Made by a program: the position numbers and the translations under genes. From Pseudoalteromonas sp. XMcav2-N (GTDB lineage: Bacteria > Pseudomonadota > Gammaproteobacteria > Enterobacterales > Alteromonadaceae), in contig NZ_JAMXSF010000015.1 in NCBI RefSeq assembly GCF_024124545.1, positions 1 to 64,000 on the forward strand: DNA of 64,000 nucleotides, in the 5' to 3' direction. This document shows positions 50,085 to 58,738 of this stretch, piece after piece. Numbering within the stretch: position 1 is the stretch's first letter; each line of letters begins with the position of its first letter. The notes beneath the pieces are model-generated. The model was not told where the DNA came from. It made no database searches and was given only the letters and a program-made list of their open reading frames with translations.

Positions 50085-52718
50085 ATGACGCAATCTACAG
50101 CCATTTTTACCAATGTCGGTGAAAGAACCAATGTAACCGGCTCGGCGCGTTTTAAGCGATTGATCCTGGAAGAAGATTACGAAGCCGCGCTGGATGTAGC
50201 GCGTAGCCAGGTGGAAAACGGCGCGCAGGTGATCGATATCAACATGGATGAAGCCATGCTGGACTCCAAGGCCGCTATGGTTAAGTTCCTGAACCTGATT
50301 GCCTCAGAGCCGGATATTTCCCGCGTGCCCATTATGGTCGACTCCTCTAAATGGGAGGTGATTGAAGCGGGCCTGAAATGTATTCAGGGTAAAGCCATCG
50401 TTAACTCTATCTCACTCAAAGAGGGCCGCGAGCCGTTTGAGCGCCAGGCGAAGATCATTAAGCGCTTTGGTGCGGCTGTGGTGGTGATGGCGTTCGACGA
50501 AACAGGCCAGGCCGAGACGGCCGACCGCAAGTTTGAGATCTGTGAGCGTTCTTATCGCATTCTGGTGGATGAACTGGGTTTCCCGCCGGAAGACATTATT
50601 TTTGACCCCAATATCTTTGCCGTAGCAACGGGCATTGAAGAGCACGATAACTATGCCGTTGAATTTATTGAAGGCACCCGACGCATCAAGCAAAATCTGC
50701 CGCACTGTAAAGTGTCGGGCGGGGTGTCGAATGTGTCTTTCTCATTCCGCGGTAACAATCCGGTGCGTGAAGCCATTCACTCGGTGTTTTTATATCATGC
50801 CATTCAGGCCGGTATGGACATGGGCATTGTCAACGCCGGTCAGCTGACGGTTTACGATGATATTCCCGATGAACTGCGCAAGGCGGTTGAGGATGTGGTC
50901 CTCAACACTGACCCTGGCGCCGGTGAGCGTCTGGTCGAGATAGCGCCTAATTACTCGGGGATGGCACAGGCTGAGAAAGCGGAAGATCAGGAATGGCGCA
51001 GCTGGCCTGTGGCCAAACGCCTGGAGCACGCGCTGGTTAAAGGCATTACTGAATTTATTGAAGAAGACACTGAAGCCTGTCGTCAGCAGTTTGATAAACC
51101 CATTGAGGTGATCGAAGGCCCGCTGATGGATGGAATGAATGTGGTCGGTGACTTATTTGGTGCCGGTAAAATGTTCCTGCCTCAGGTGGTTAAATCTGCA
51201 CGCGTGATGAAACGGGCAGTGGCCTATCTGGACCCTTACATTGAGGCGGAAAAACAGGCCGGTCAGAGTAATGGTAAAATCATCATGGCGACGGTAAAGG
51301 GCGATGTGCACGATATCGGTAAAAACATTGTGGGTGTGGTGCTGCAGTGTAATAACTATGAGGTTGTGGACTTGGGCGTGATGGTGCCGGCAGAGAAAAT
51401 TCTGCAAACCGCCATAGATGAAAATGCCGATGCCATTGGTTTATCGGGTTTGATCACCCCTTCGCTCGATGAAATGGTGCATGTCGCCAAAGAAATGACC
51501 CGTCGTGGGTTTGAGATCCCATTGCTGATCGGTGGCGCAACCACCTCTAAAGCGCATACGGCGGTGAAGATTGAACCGCAATACGACAAGGGTGTGGTGT
51601 ATGTGAACAATGCCAGTCGCGCGGTTGGCGTGGTCTCCAGTTTACTGAGTGCCACACAAAAGCCAGGCTTTTTAGAAAAAACCGCTAGTGAATACGTTAA
51701 GGTACGTGACCAGCAGGCGCGTAAAAAGCCCCGCTCCAAGCCCGTGACTTTGGCCCGCGCGCGCGATAATGCGGTTAAGCTTGACTGGGACAATTACACC
51801 CCACCGGTGCCCAAAAAGTTGGGTATCACCGAGTTTAAAGACGTCAGTATTGCCACCTTGCGCGAGTATATCGACTGGACGCCCTTTTTCATGACCTGGA
51901 CGCTGGCGGGCAAATACCCGCGTATTCTGGAAGATGAAGTGGTGGGTGAAGAAGCGAAAAAGCTCTTTGCCGATGCTAATACCATGCTCGACGAGCTGAG
52001 CACTAAAGGCAGTTTACAACCGCTGGGCGTAATTGGCTTGTTCCCTGCCAACCGGGTGGGCGATGACATTGAAATCTATCGCGATGAAAGCCGAGATGAA
52101 GTGCTGCTGAAGTCTTGTCAGCTGCGTCAGCAGACCGAAAAAACCGATTTTCCGAACTATTGCCTGGCCGATTACATCGCGCCGAAAGGCACGCCTGATT
52201 ATTTCGGTGCGTTTGCTGTCACCGGTGGCCTGGAAGAGGATGACCTGGCCGAGGTGTTTGAGCAGCAGCAGGACGATTACAACAAAATCATGGTAAAAGC
52301 GGTTGCAGACCGCCTGGCCGAGGCCTTTGCAGAATACCTGCATGAACAGGTGCGTAAGCAGTATTGGGGCTTTGCTGAAGACGAAAAGCTCAGCAATGAA
52401 GAACTGATCCGCGAGAACTATCAGGGGATCCGCCCGGCGCCGGGTTATCCTGCGTGTCCTGAACACACTGAGAAAGACAAGATCTGGCAGCTGCTTGATG
52501 TGGAAAACCGCATTGGTATGAAGCTCACCAGCTCTTATGCCATGTGGCCGGGCGCGGCGGTATCTGGCTGGTACTTCTCGCATCCGGACTCCAAATACTT
52601 TGCCGTGGCAGCCATTCAGCAAGATCAGGTTGAAGACTATGCCAAACGCAGCAATATGACGTTGGCAGAAGCCGAGCGCTGGCTTTCGCCCAACCTGGGA
52701 TATGAACCTCAGTCGTAA
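50085..52718 (+). CDS. metH: Methionine synthase, folate/cobalamin/reactivation subunit (split MetH)
   Basis: 877 aa with its own AGGAAG site and ATG. Pterin-binding domain ('FTNVGERTNVTGSARFKRLI', 'DINMDEAMLDS'), cap and cobalamin domain with the lower-axial motif 'DVHDIGKNIVGVVL', and C-terminal AdoMet reactivation domain ('RPAPGYPACPEHTEK', 'GWYFSHPDSKYFAV'). It lacks only the homocysteine module carried by the preceding gene. All expected motifs are intact, so this is a working divided enzyme, not a decayed one. Confidence 0.94.
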   Translation: MTQSTAIFTNVGERTNVTGSARFKRLILEEDYEAALDVARSQVENGAQVIDINMDEAMLDSKAAMVKFLNLIASEPDISRVPIMVDSSKWEVIEAGLKCIQGKAIVNSISLKEGREPFERQAKIIKRFGAAVVVMAFDETGQAETADRKFEICERSYRILVDELGFPPEDIIFDPNIFAVATGIEEHDNYAVEFIEGTRRIKQNLPHCKVSGGVSNVSFSFRGNNPVREAIHSVFLYHAIQAGMDMGIVNAGQLTVYDDIPDELRKAVEDVVLNTDPGAGERLVEIAPNYSGMAQAEKAEDQEWRSWPVAKRLEHALVKGITEFIEEDTEACRQQFDKPIEVIEGPLMDGMNVVGDLFGAGKMFLPQVVKSARVMKRAVAYLDPYIEAEKQAGQSNGKIIMATVKGDVHDIGKNIVGVVLQCNNYEVVDLGVMVPAEKILQTAIDENADAIGLSGLITPSLDEMVHVAKEMTRRGFEIPLLIGGATTSKAHTAVKIEPQYDKGVVYVNNASRAVGVVSSLLSATQKPGFLEKTASEYVKVRDQQARKKPRSKPVTLARARDNAVKLDWDNYTPPVPKKLGITEFKDVSIATLREYIDWTPFFMTWTLAGKYPRILEDEVVGEEAKKLFADANTMLDELSTKGSLQPLGVIGLFPANRVGDDIEIYRDESRDEVLLKSCQLRQQTEKTDFPNYCLADYIAPKGTPDYFGAFAVTGGLEEDDLAEVFEQQQDDYNKIMVKAVADRLAEAFAEYLHEQVRKQYWGFAEDEKLSNEELIRENYQGIRPAPGYPACPEHTEKDKIWQLLDVENRIGMKLTSSYAMWPGAAVSGWYFSHPDSKYFAVAAIQQDQVEDYAKRSNMTLAEAERWLSPNLGYEPQS

Positions 52719-52730
52719 TTGTGCATATGC

Positions 52731-52762
52731 AGGGTGCCACTTTGGCACCCTTGCTTTTTTTA
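52731..52762 (+). terminator. Intrinsic terminator after the met operon
   Basis: AGGGTGCCA / TGGCACCCT stem followed by TGCTTTTTTT. Confidence 0.85.
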
Positions 52763-53142
52763 GGAAAAAAGTTCGCAAGTTTTGCTTGCATTAATCAACT
52801 TTTTCGATATTATTGCTCTCTTGCTTTAAATAACCTCTGATTTAAAGCGTCATAGAAGTAATGCCCTCTTGCCTTGATCCAGTAAGCCCGCATTAAAAAT
52901 TACAAGTAGAGCTTATTATAGTCAGGCGATATACCACTGCAGTTACCCCAGCCGGGGGCGTTGTGAATGCAGATATTAAGATCGCCAGTACCATTCCCTT
53001 TGAAGCGCTTCGGTTTGTTGACTCAAAAGTGTCGAAAAATTGTTCGCAGATTTTTTCAGGTTTGGTATCAAACTGTCATAAAGCTCGTTTATTGTCTAAA
53101 GCGTTAGCCCTCAGGCTACGCATTATAAAAGTGAGTTTTATT
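52763..53142. other. Intergenic region, no gene supported
   Basis: About 380 bases with low GC. A frame from 52963 continues into the small gene at 53143, but no ribosome site supports the longer start. Nothing else recognised; the promoter of the small gene should lie here. Confidence 0.5.
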
Positions 53143-53313
53143 ATGTCTTATACATACAACGGAACAGAGATCCGTGTTGAGCAACCAATTCGCTCAATTT
53201 CGGTGAACAAATCAAAAGTCGTTTTTGCTGATGGCACAGGCCGCAAACAAACGCAATTTTCAAGTGGCAGCGAAGCCCGTCACTTCCTGAACTGGTTGAC
53301 ACGTGCTTGCTAA
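53143..53313 (+). CDS. Small hypothetical protein, 56 aa
   Basis: From ATG at 53143 with GTGAG nearby. 'YTYNGTEIRVEQPIRSISVN' and 'VVFADGTGRKQTQFSSGSEA' suggest a small beta-rich cytoplasmic protein ending in a helix with one Cys. It has its own terminator, which supports a real gene. Family not recognised. Confidence 0.6.
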   Translation: MSYTYNGTEIRVEQPIRSISVNKSKVVFADGTGRKQTQFSSGSEARHFLNWLTRAC

Positions 53314-53342
53314 GTAAAACAAGCATATCAACTCAGACACAG

Positions 53343-53382
53343 CGCCGAGGTAACTGACAAGTTACGTCGGCGTTTTGCTTTT
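53343..53382 (+). terminator. Intrinsic terminator after the 56-aa gene
   Basis: CGCCGA / TCGGCG outer stem with inner TAACT / AGTTA, then TTTTGCTTTT. Confidence 0.8.
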
Positions 53383-53495
53383 AAGCATTGCACTGGTTGC
53401 TTTTCTAATGTACCTTTCCGTAGTTTTCATGGGGACATGCCATGAAGACGTCAATAATGTGAAAACGAAAGAAAAACGATGTTAGGAAGCCAACA

Positions 53496-54569
53496 ATGGA
53501 CTCGACTTCTACCACCACTGCTGCCGAACCGAGCAGTCGGCCTACACCATCCCAACTGCAATTCACCGGTACTGGCAAAGAATATTTTGGTATCTGGATT
53601 GTCAACCTGTTACTGACGCTGGTGACACTGGGTATCTATTCAGCCTGGGCGACGGTACGGACTAAGCAATATTTTTATGGCCATACCCTGTTAGACGGGC
53701 ACCGGTTTGACTATCTTGCTACACCAATTCAAATACTCAAAGGTCGCTTACTCGCCGTAGGCTTGTTTGTGATCTACAGTGTGGTGTCGAGTTACTTCCC
53801 GCTAGTGGGCGCGATGATGGCATTTGCACTGGTATTGCTGGTGCCCTGGATGATCAATCAGGGGCTTAAATTCAGCATGCGCATGACCCGTTACCGCAAT
53901 ATTCGCTTTGCTTTTAAGGGCAATTTGGGCGAGGCGATGGTGAACTTTGTGGTGCTACCATTTGTCAGTATTTTTACCATGTATCTTTTGATGCCCTGGG
54001 TGCTCAAGCGTATTGATGCCTACATTCACAGTAATATTCGTTACGGCGATAAGCCAGTACAAGTACAATTAGAGGGCAAAGAATACTATGCAGCTACATT
54101 GCTGGTGATGTTATTAGGCATCCTTGTGATGATGTTGCTGGGTCTCGCAATTAGCCTGGCAGGTGGTATCAACATTAACCCTGATGAGCTGGGAGCGGTC
54201 AACTTTGGCATGTTCCTGATTGTGCCTTTGTATTTGTTTGTGATTTCTGCATTGCAAGGCATCTACCAGGCGCTGATCCGCAATCATATTCTGAACAATG
54301 CGCAAATTGATGAGGTTGCAGAATTTAAATCAACTCTGGCACCGCAGCGTTATGCCTTGATCCTGGCAACCAACGCAGCTGCGATTGTATTGACCGCAGG
54401 CCTGGCATTCCCCTGGGCAAAAGTGCGTAAGGTCAGGGCGCTGGCTGAGGCAACTCAGGTGGTGTTGCTGCCAGGTGCAGACCAAGTGCTGGATACGGCG
54501 CAGCAGGCTGAATCTTCCTTTGCTGAAGAAGCCGCCAATGTGTTTGACGTTGATATCTCATTAACCTGA
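53496..54569 (+). CDS. YjgN/DUF898 family inner-membrane protein
   Basis: 357 aa. 'FTGTGKEYFGIWIVNLLLTL', 'VTLGIYSAWATVRTKQYFYG', then further hydrophobic helices and a second 'FPWAKVRKVRAL' near the end: the DUF898 pattern with about six to seven membrane segments. Function unknown in the family. One base overlap with the M48 protease gene indicates joint function, as in other gammaproteobacteria. Confidence 0.9.
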   Translation: MDSTSTTTAAEPSSRPTPSQLQFTGTGKEYFGIWIVNLLLTLVTLGIYSAWATVRTKQYFYGHTLLDGHRFDYLATPIQILKGRLLAVGLFVIYSVVSSYFPLVGAMMAFALVLLVPWMINQGLKFSMRMTRYRNIRFAFKGNLGEAMVNFVVLPFVSIFTMYLLMPWVLKRIDAYIHSNIRYGDKPVQVQLEGKEYYAATLLVMLLGILVMMLLGLAISLAGGININPDELGAVNFGMFLIVPLYLFVISALQGIYQALIRNHILNNAQIDEVAEFKSTLAPQRYALILATNAAAIVLTAGLAFPWAKVRKVRALAEATQVVLLPGADQVLDTAQQAESSFAEEAANVFDVDISLT

Positions 54570-55585
54570 TGATCCGGGGATACTTTTACCAGCCAAACAG
54601 CAGCCGGGTGCAAGAAGCCATTGCCCGGCTCAATGACAGCCATATTGCCGTTTACGCGGACGATGAGTGTGTGTGCGAAAGTTCGGTTGAGACGCTTCAG
54701 GTGTCGGCCCACTTACCTGGGCAGGCCAGCGAGCTGACCTTCACAGACGGGGCACGTTTTGTCCCGCTGGACGTGGCACATCGCTGGTCGTTTCAGTCAG
54801 GTAAAAGTTCGCTACTGGCCAAGCTTGAATCCAATCTGGTCCTGATCGTGTGTGCCTTGGTAGCGACACCTGTATTGCTCTATGCACTGCTTTTTAAACT
54901 GGTACCCGGGATTGCGGTGACTGCCGTACAGACCGTGCCAGATGCGGTTGTGGAGCAAATGGGCCAGCAATCAATGGCACTTATTGAGCGTACTGTGTTG
55001 TTGCCCTCGGATCTCTCTGAGAAAGAGCAGGCTGCCGTTGAGCAATTGTGGTTAGATACAGTGTCTCAGCTTGAACTGTCAGCACAGAAATATCGTGTTG
55101 ATGTCTATCGCTCTGAGCATTTTGGTGCCAATGCCTTTGCCCTGCCACATGGGCAGGTCGTCGTGACCGATGAGTTGGCGCGACTACTGGCCGACAATCC
55201 TGGTGCGCTCAGAGCCATTCTGTTGCATGAGATAGGTCACGTAGAGCGTATGCACAGTGTACGTCTGGCATCTCAGGCGGCGGTGGCCAGTATTGCCATT
55301 GCCATGCTGGTGGGTGACATGGACATAGTTGCAGAGGTGGTATTGGGGTCGGGTAGTGCTCTGCTGGATCTACAATTTTCTCAAAATATGGAGTGGGAAG
55401 CAGATAACTATGCGCTGGCACAGCTTCATCGTCTGGGCTACAGCGGTGAGCATTTTGCTCAGGCACTGGAGTCACTTGCCGAACTTGGTGAGGAAAATGA
55501 GCAAAGCTGGTTAAAGTACCTGTCTACGCACCCCAGTTTGCAAGAGCGCATTGAGCACGCCAGAAGTTACACCCCATCTCCTTGA
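54569..55585 (+). CDS. M48-family membrane metalloprotease
   Basis: 338 aa with one membrane helix (about residues 92-118). The zinc motif HEIGH is in 'ILLHEIGHVERMHSVRLASQ', with the third ligand in 'WEADNYALAQ'. It resembles HtpX/BepA-type M48 peptidases in the catalytic half; the N-terminal 90 residues are cytoplasmic and unassigned. Coupled to the DUF898 gene, which may provide or be its substrate. Confidence 0.9.
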   Translation: MIRGYFYQPNSSRVQEAIARLNDSHIAVYADDECVCESSVETLQVSAHLPGQASELTFTDGARFVPLDVAHRWSFQSGKSSLLAKLESNLVLIVCALVATPVLLYALLFKLVPGIAVTAVQTVPDAVVEQMGQQSMALIERTVLLPSDLSEKEQAAVEQLWLDTVSQLELSAQKYRVDVYRSEHFGANAFALPHGQVVVTDELARLLADNPGALRAILLHEIGHVERMHSVRLASQAAVASIAIAMLVGDMDIVAEVVLGSGSALLDLQFSQNMEWEADNYALAQLHRLGYSGEHFAQALESLAELGEENEQSWLKYLSTHPSLQERIEHARSYTPSP

Positions 55586-55898
55586 TAGAGGAAGACAATA
55601 CAACTTGCTATTGATGAGCATCTGTTTGCACATCGAAACCGAGATTTTTATAAGGCCTCAGTGAGGCCTTTTTCTTTTTTTGGCTAGTCATCCACGCATT
55701 TTCTGTAGCAAAAACCCCCAGACTTTTAAATGAACTATTTTAATCTCTTTTAACCCTTTATTATTGTTCCAAAAATCGCGATTTGTCGGGTGTTTTTACG
55801 GCATTATGCTTATCTTTTGTTATTTTCAGGTTAACTTATGTTCGTTCCTTCCTGTATACTAGAGGATGCTGTGATTGAACTGTGTGCTGGGGAGGCAA
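55586..55898. other. Intergenic region with one terminator
   Basis: Apart from the terminator at 55652-55681, the region is AT-rich and presumably contains the promoter of the next operon; no clear boxes assigned. Confidence 0.5.
55652..55681 (+). terminator. Intrinsic terminator after the M48 gene
   Basis: AAGGCCTCA / GTGAGGCCTT stem followed by TTTCTTTTTTT. Confidence 0.85.
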
Positions 55899-56786
55899 AT
55901 GAAGTTTTTGGTTTTGTTATTGCTCGTTGTGTCGCAATGTGCCAAAGCCCACAACCCTTTGATTGTTGATATCATTAGCAGTGAGAACTTTTCTCAGCGT
56001 TATCAGGCATTTTTACAGGGCCGCTCAGTGCTTGATGTCACCGACTTTCGGCCAACCACGCAAGGCTCCCACATTGAAATCATCGAAATGGTGCTGCTGC
56101 AGCAAGCCTTGTTCCTGGGCGGCGAAACCCGGGAGGTGGTGTTCAACCCTAAACCATCAGTCAATATCCTCGAATTCACAGACATGATAGCCGGAGAGAG
56201 CCTGATCCTGGCGCGTACCGTCTGGCATGAAGATGTGATTAATTATCGTGGCTCAGTGTATGTCAGTGATCCGGTCGTCAAATTCGGAGAGTACGAAGCC
56301 GGAATATATGTCGCAAAACGTAATCAGGCATTGCATCAAACCACTCAGGACGGGCTTGAGCAACTGACGCTGGTGGCAAATCCTCGCTGGCGGGTAGACT
56401 GGCACGCCCTGACAAACAGCAACATGAACCTGGTGAGCTTTATTGGCCCATGGGAAAGCATGCTTAACATGGTAGAAACCGATATCGTTGATGGCATGTT
56501 GGTAAATTTTAGTGTGAGTGAATCTTTGCAGCTGGTGTTTGAAGGGCGTGACTATGTGCCAATAGAGGGTGTGAAAATGGTATTGCCTGACTCACGCCAC
56601 TTCATTGTTAGCAAACGTCATCCCGAAGGAAGTCAGATATTTGCTGCTTTAAACCGCGGTCTTAAAGAGCTCAGACGTCGTGGGGTGATCCGCAAAGCGT
56701 TAACGGAGTCGGGGTTTATTAATCGTAAGGTACAGGACTGGAACGTCATCAATCGCGCTATGTTGCCGCAGGAGTCCAGACCATGA
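55899..56786 (+). CDS. Periplasmic solute-binding-like protein
   Basis: 295 aa from ATG at 55899 (GGGGAGG). A signal peptide of about 20 residues ends 'CAKA'. The remainder has the size and pattern of SBP_bac_3-type periplasmic binding proteins ('WHEDVINYRGSVYVSDPVVK', 'GEYEAGIYV') but is diverged. Its stop overlaps the start of a TPR-GGDEF protein, so it may deliver a signal to that membrane cyclase. Confidence 0.75.
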   Translation: MKFLVLLLLVVSQCAKAHNPLIVDIISSENFSQRYQAFLQGRSVLDVTDFRPTTQGSHIEIIEMVLLQQALFLGGETREVVFNPKPSVNILEFTDMIAGESLILARTVWHEDVINYRGSVYVSDPVVKFGEYEAGIYVAKRNQALHQTTQDGLEQLTLVANPRWRVDWHALTNSNMNLVSFIGPWESMLNMVETDIVDGMLVNFSVSESLQLVFEGRDYVPIEGVKMVLPDSRHFIVSKRHPEGSQIFAALNRGLKELRRRGVIRKALTESGFINRKVQDWNVINRAMLPQESRP

Positions 56787-58621
56787 TACGCCTGGGCGCT
56801 CTGACGGGCTGGTTGCTATGTATTGTGTTCAGTGTGTGTACTACGGCAACTGAGCTGGCGTCACCCAGTACACTTGAAAAGTCGTTGGCCAAATTAAGTG
56901 CTACGCTTAAAAGTGATTTCGACCTCTCGCTATTACCTGAACTCAGAGCGTTGCGACGCGATGCACTGGCGATTGACGCGCTGGAAATTGTTGCGCAAAC
57001 CTTGCTGCTGGAAGGTCAGATCCGTCAACAGTATGGTGACTATCAGCAGAGCCTGATATTGCACAACGATGCGTTACAACTAGCCATTAAGCGAAAAGAT
57101 TTGGCGTTGATGGCACAAAGCCGGCTCGCCATCGCCAAGTTAGAGATGGACCTTGAGCGGTATAACTATGCACAGCGCTCTTTGGATGATGTACATCAGT
57201 TGGTCACCCAGTTGAACAATCATGCTCAGACCATGCCCTATGTCGCTCAGTTACTGCTTTTAGAGCACAGGTTATGGCAAGGCTACTTGTATGTGCTACT
57301 GGGGAGCTATCATCAGGCGGTAGCTGAACTGCATACCGATGACCTGGTCGTCACGGGCGCACCAGAGCTGGTCGATAAACTGTATCTGGTACGGGCCTGG
57401 GCATTGCTCAAACTTGGTCGCTTTCAGCAGGCACAGCCTATCCTCAATCGGGTCGCGCAAAGCGACACACTCATTCGTAATCAAAGAATGAAGATCCGTT
57501 TCAAGCTATTGCAGTCCATGGCCTGGCTGCAATCGGGCGATTTTCAGCAAACACTGGAAACGGCTATGCCTGCGTTAAAAGCAACCTTTGCAACACGGTT
57601 TTTGGAGGAGCAGGCCGACTTGCAGTTTGTATTATCCAATGCCTATGTACAGCTGGGTGATTATCAACAGGCACACCTATATCTGAAGCGCTACGCACTG
57701 ACCAAAGATGCGCTGAACTTTCAAAAACGTAATAACAAGTTGCTGCAACTGGAATCGCAGTACGCACTGGCAACACAAAAGCAGCAACTGAGCTTACTGG
57801 AAAAAGACAATGCCTTGCAGGCGCAAGAAATCTTTCGTCACCAACAAATTCTTGAGAACACCCGTCTGGCGCAGCAACGCGGCGCATTGTTACTGATCCT
57901 GGCATTGGCATTATTAGGGTTCTTATACTGGCGATGGCAAAATAAGCGTAACCTGTCGTTACTTGAAGAGCTGGTAAAGCAAAGAACGGCTGAACTGGAT
58001 GAGCGGAATCGACGACTGCAAACCCTGAGCTACTCCGACAGTCTGACCGGTTTGCACAATCGGCACTACTTCTTCAGTGAGGCTGATAAACTCCTGACGC
58101 AAGCGCGCAGTGCATCGCAGAGCACAATTTTTTGTCTGATAGACATCGACCACTTTAAACAGATCAATGACAGCTATGGCCATGCAACGGGCGATCTGGT
58201 GTTACAGCAATTTGCTGAGGTCGTTACAAAAGAGCTGAGAGAGCAGGACGAGCTGGTTCGCTGGGGGGGAGAGGAGTTTTTATTGGTGATGCCCCAGACC
58301 GATATGTTAACCGCACAGCAGGTGGTTGAGCGGCTTCACAATGCGGTGGCACAGTTTTCGTTTTGTCAGGATAGTCAGCCGCTTAGCTGCACCTGCTCGA
58401 TTGGTTTTGCCGCTTTCCCGTTACGTTTGGCCGAGACACAGCATGGCAGTTGGGAGCAGGTGTTGGAGTTGGCGGATAATTGCCTGTATCGGGCTAAACA
58501 TGGTGGCCGTAATGCCTGGGTTGGTCTGAACCTGCCAGCCCAGCCTCTGGGAATGACGTTGCAGCAAGTGCAACAGAATTTGGATGCATTTACCGTAAGC
58601 AGCACAAAACTTGCCGGGTAA
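56783..58621 (+). CDS. TPR-containing diguanylate cyclase
   Basis: 612 aa: signal sequence, periplasmic TPR-like helical repeats (about residues 30-345), one membrane helix ('LLLILALALLGFLYW', about 373-388), and a GGDEF domain. The active-site motif is 'RWGGEEF'. An inhibitory RxxD site ('REQD') lies five residues before it, so product inhibition is expected. It makes c-di-GMP in response to a periplasmic cue, possibly via the coupled upstream binding protein. Confidence 0.93.
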   Translation: MIRLGALTGWLLCIVFSVCTTATELASPSTLEKSLAKLSATLKSDFDLSLLPELRALRRDALAIDALEIVAQTLLLEGQIRQQYGDYQQSLILHNDALQLAIKRKDLALMAQSRLAIAKLEMDLERYNYAQRSLDDVHQLVTQLNNHAQTMPYVAQLLLLEHRLWQGYLYVLLGSYHQAVAELHTDDLVVTGAPELVDKLYLVRAWALLKLGRFQQAQPILNRVAQSDTLIRNQRMKIRFKLLQSMAWLQSGDFQQTLETAMPALKATFATRFLEEQADLQFVLSNAYVQLGDYQQAHLYLKRYALTKDALNFQKRNNKLLQLESQYALATQKQQLSLLEKDNALQAQEIFRHQQILENTRLAQQRGALLLILALALLGFLYWRWQNKRNLSLLEELVKQRTAELDERNRRLQTLSYSDSLTGLHNRHYFFSEADKLLTQARSASQSTIFCLIDIDHFKQINDSYGHATGDLVLQQFAEVVTKELREQDELVRWGGEEFLLVMPQTDMLTAQQVVERLHNAVAQFSFCQDSQPLSCTCSIGFAAFPLRLAETQHGSWEQVLELADNCLYRAKHGGRNAWVGLNLPAQPLGMTLQQVQQNLDAFTVSSTKLAG

Positions 58622-58738
58622 GCTTTGATAGTCAAAGGGCGGTGAAGAATAAAATATTGCAGTAGTTGAAGGATGGGGTTTTAAACTGGCGAGCTTGGTC
58701 TATGCTCTGTAGATAAGGGAAATATAGATGACTAGTTT

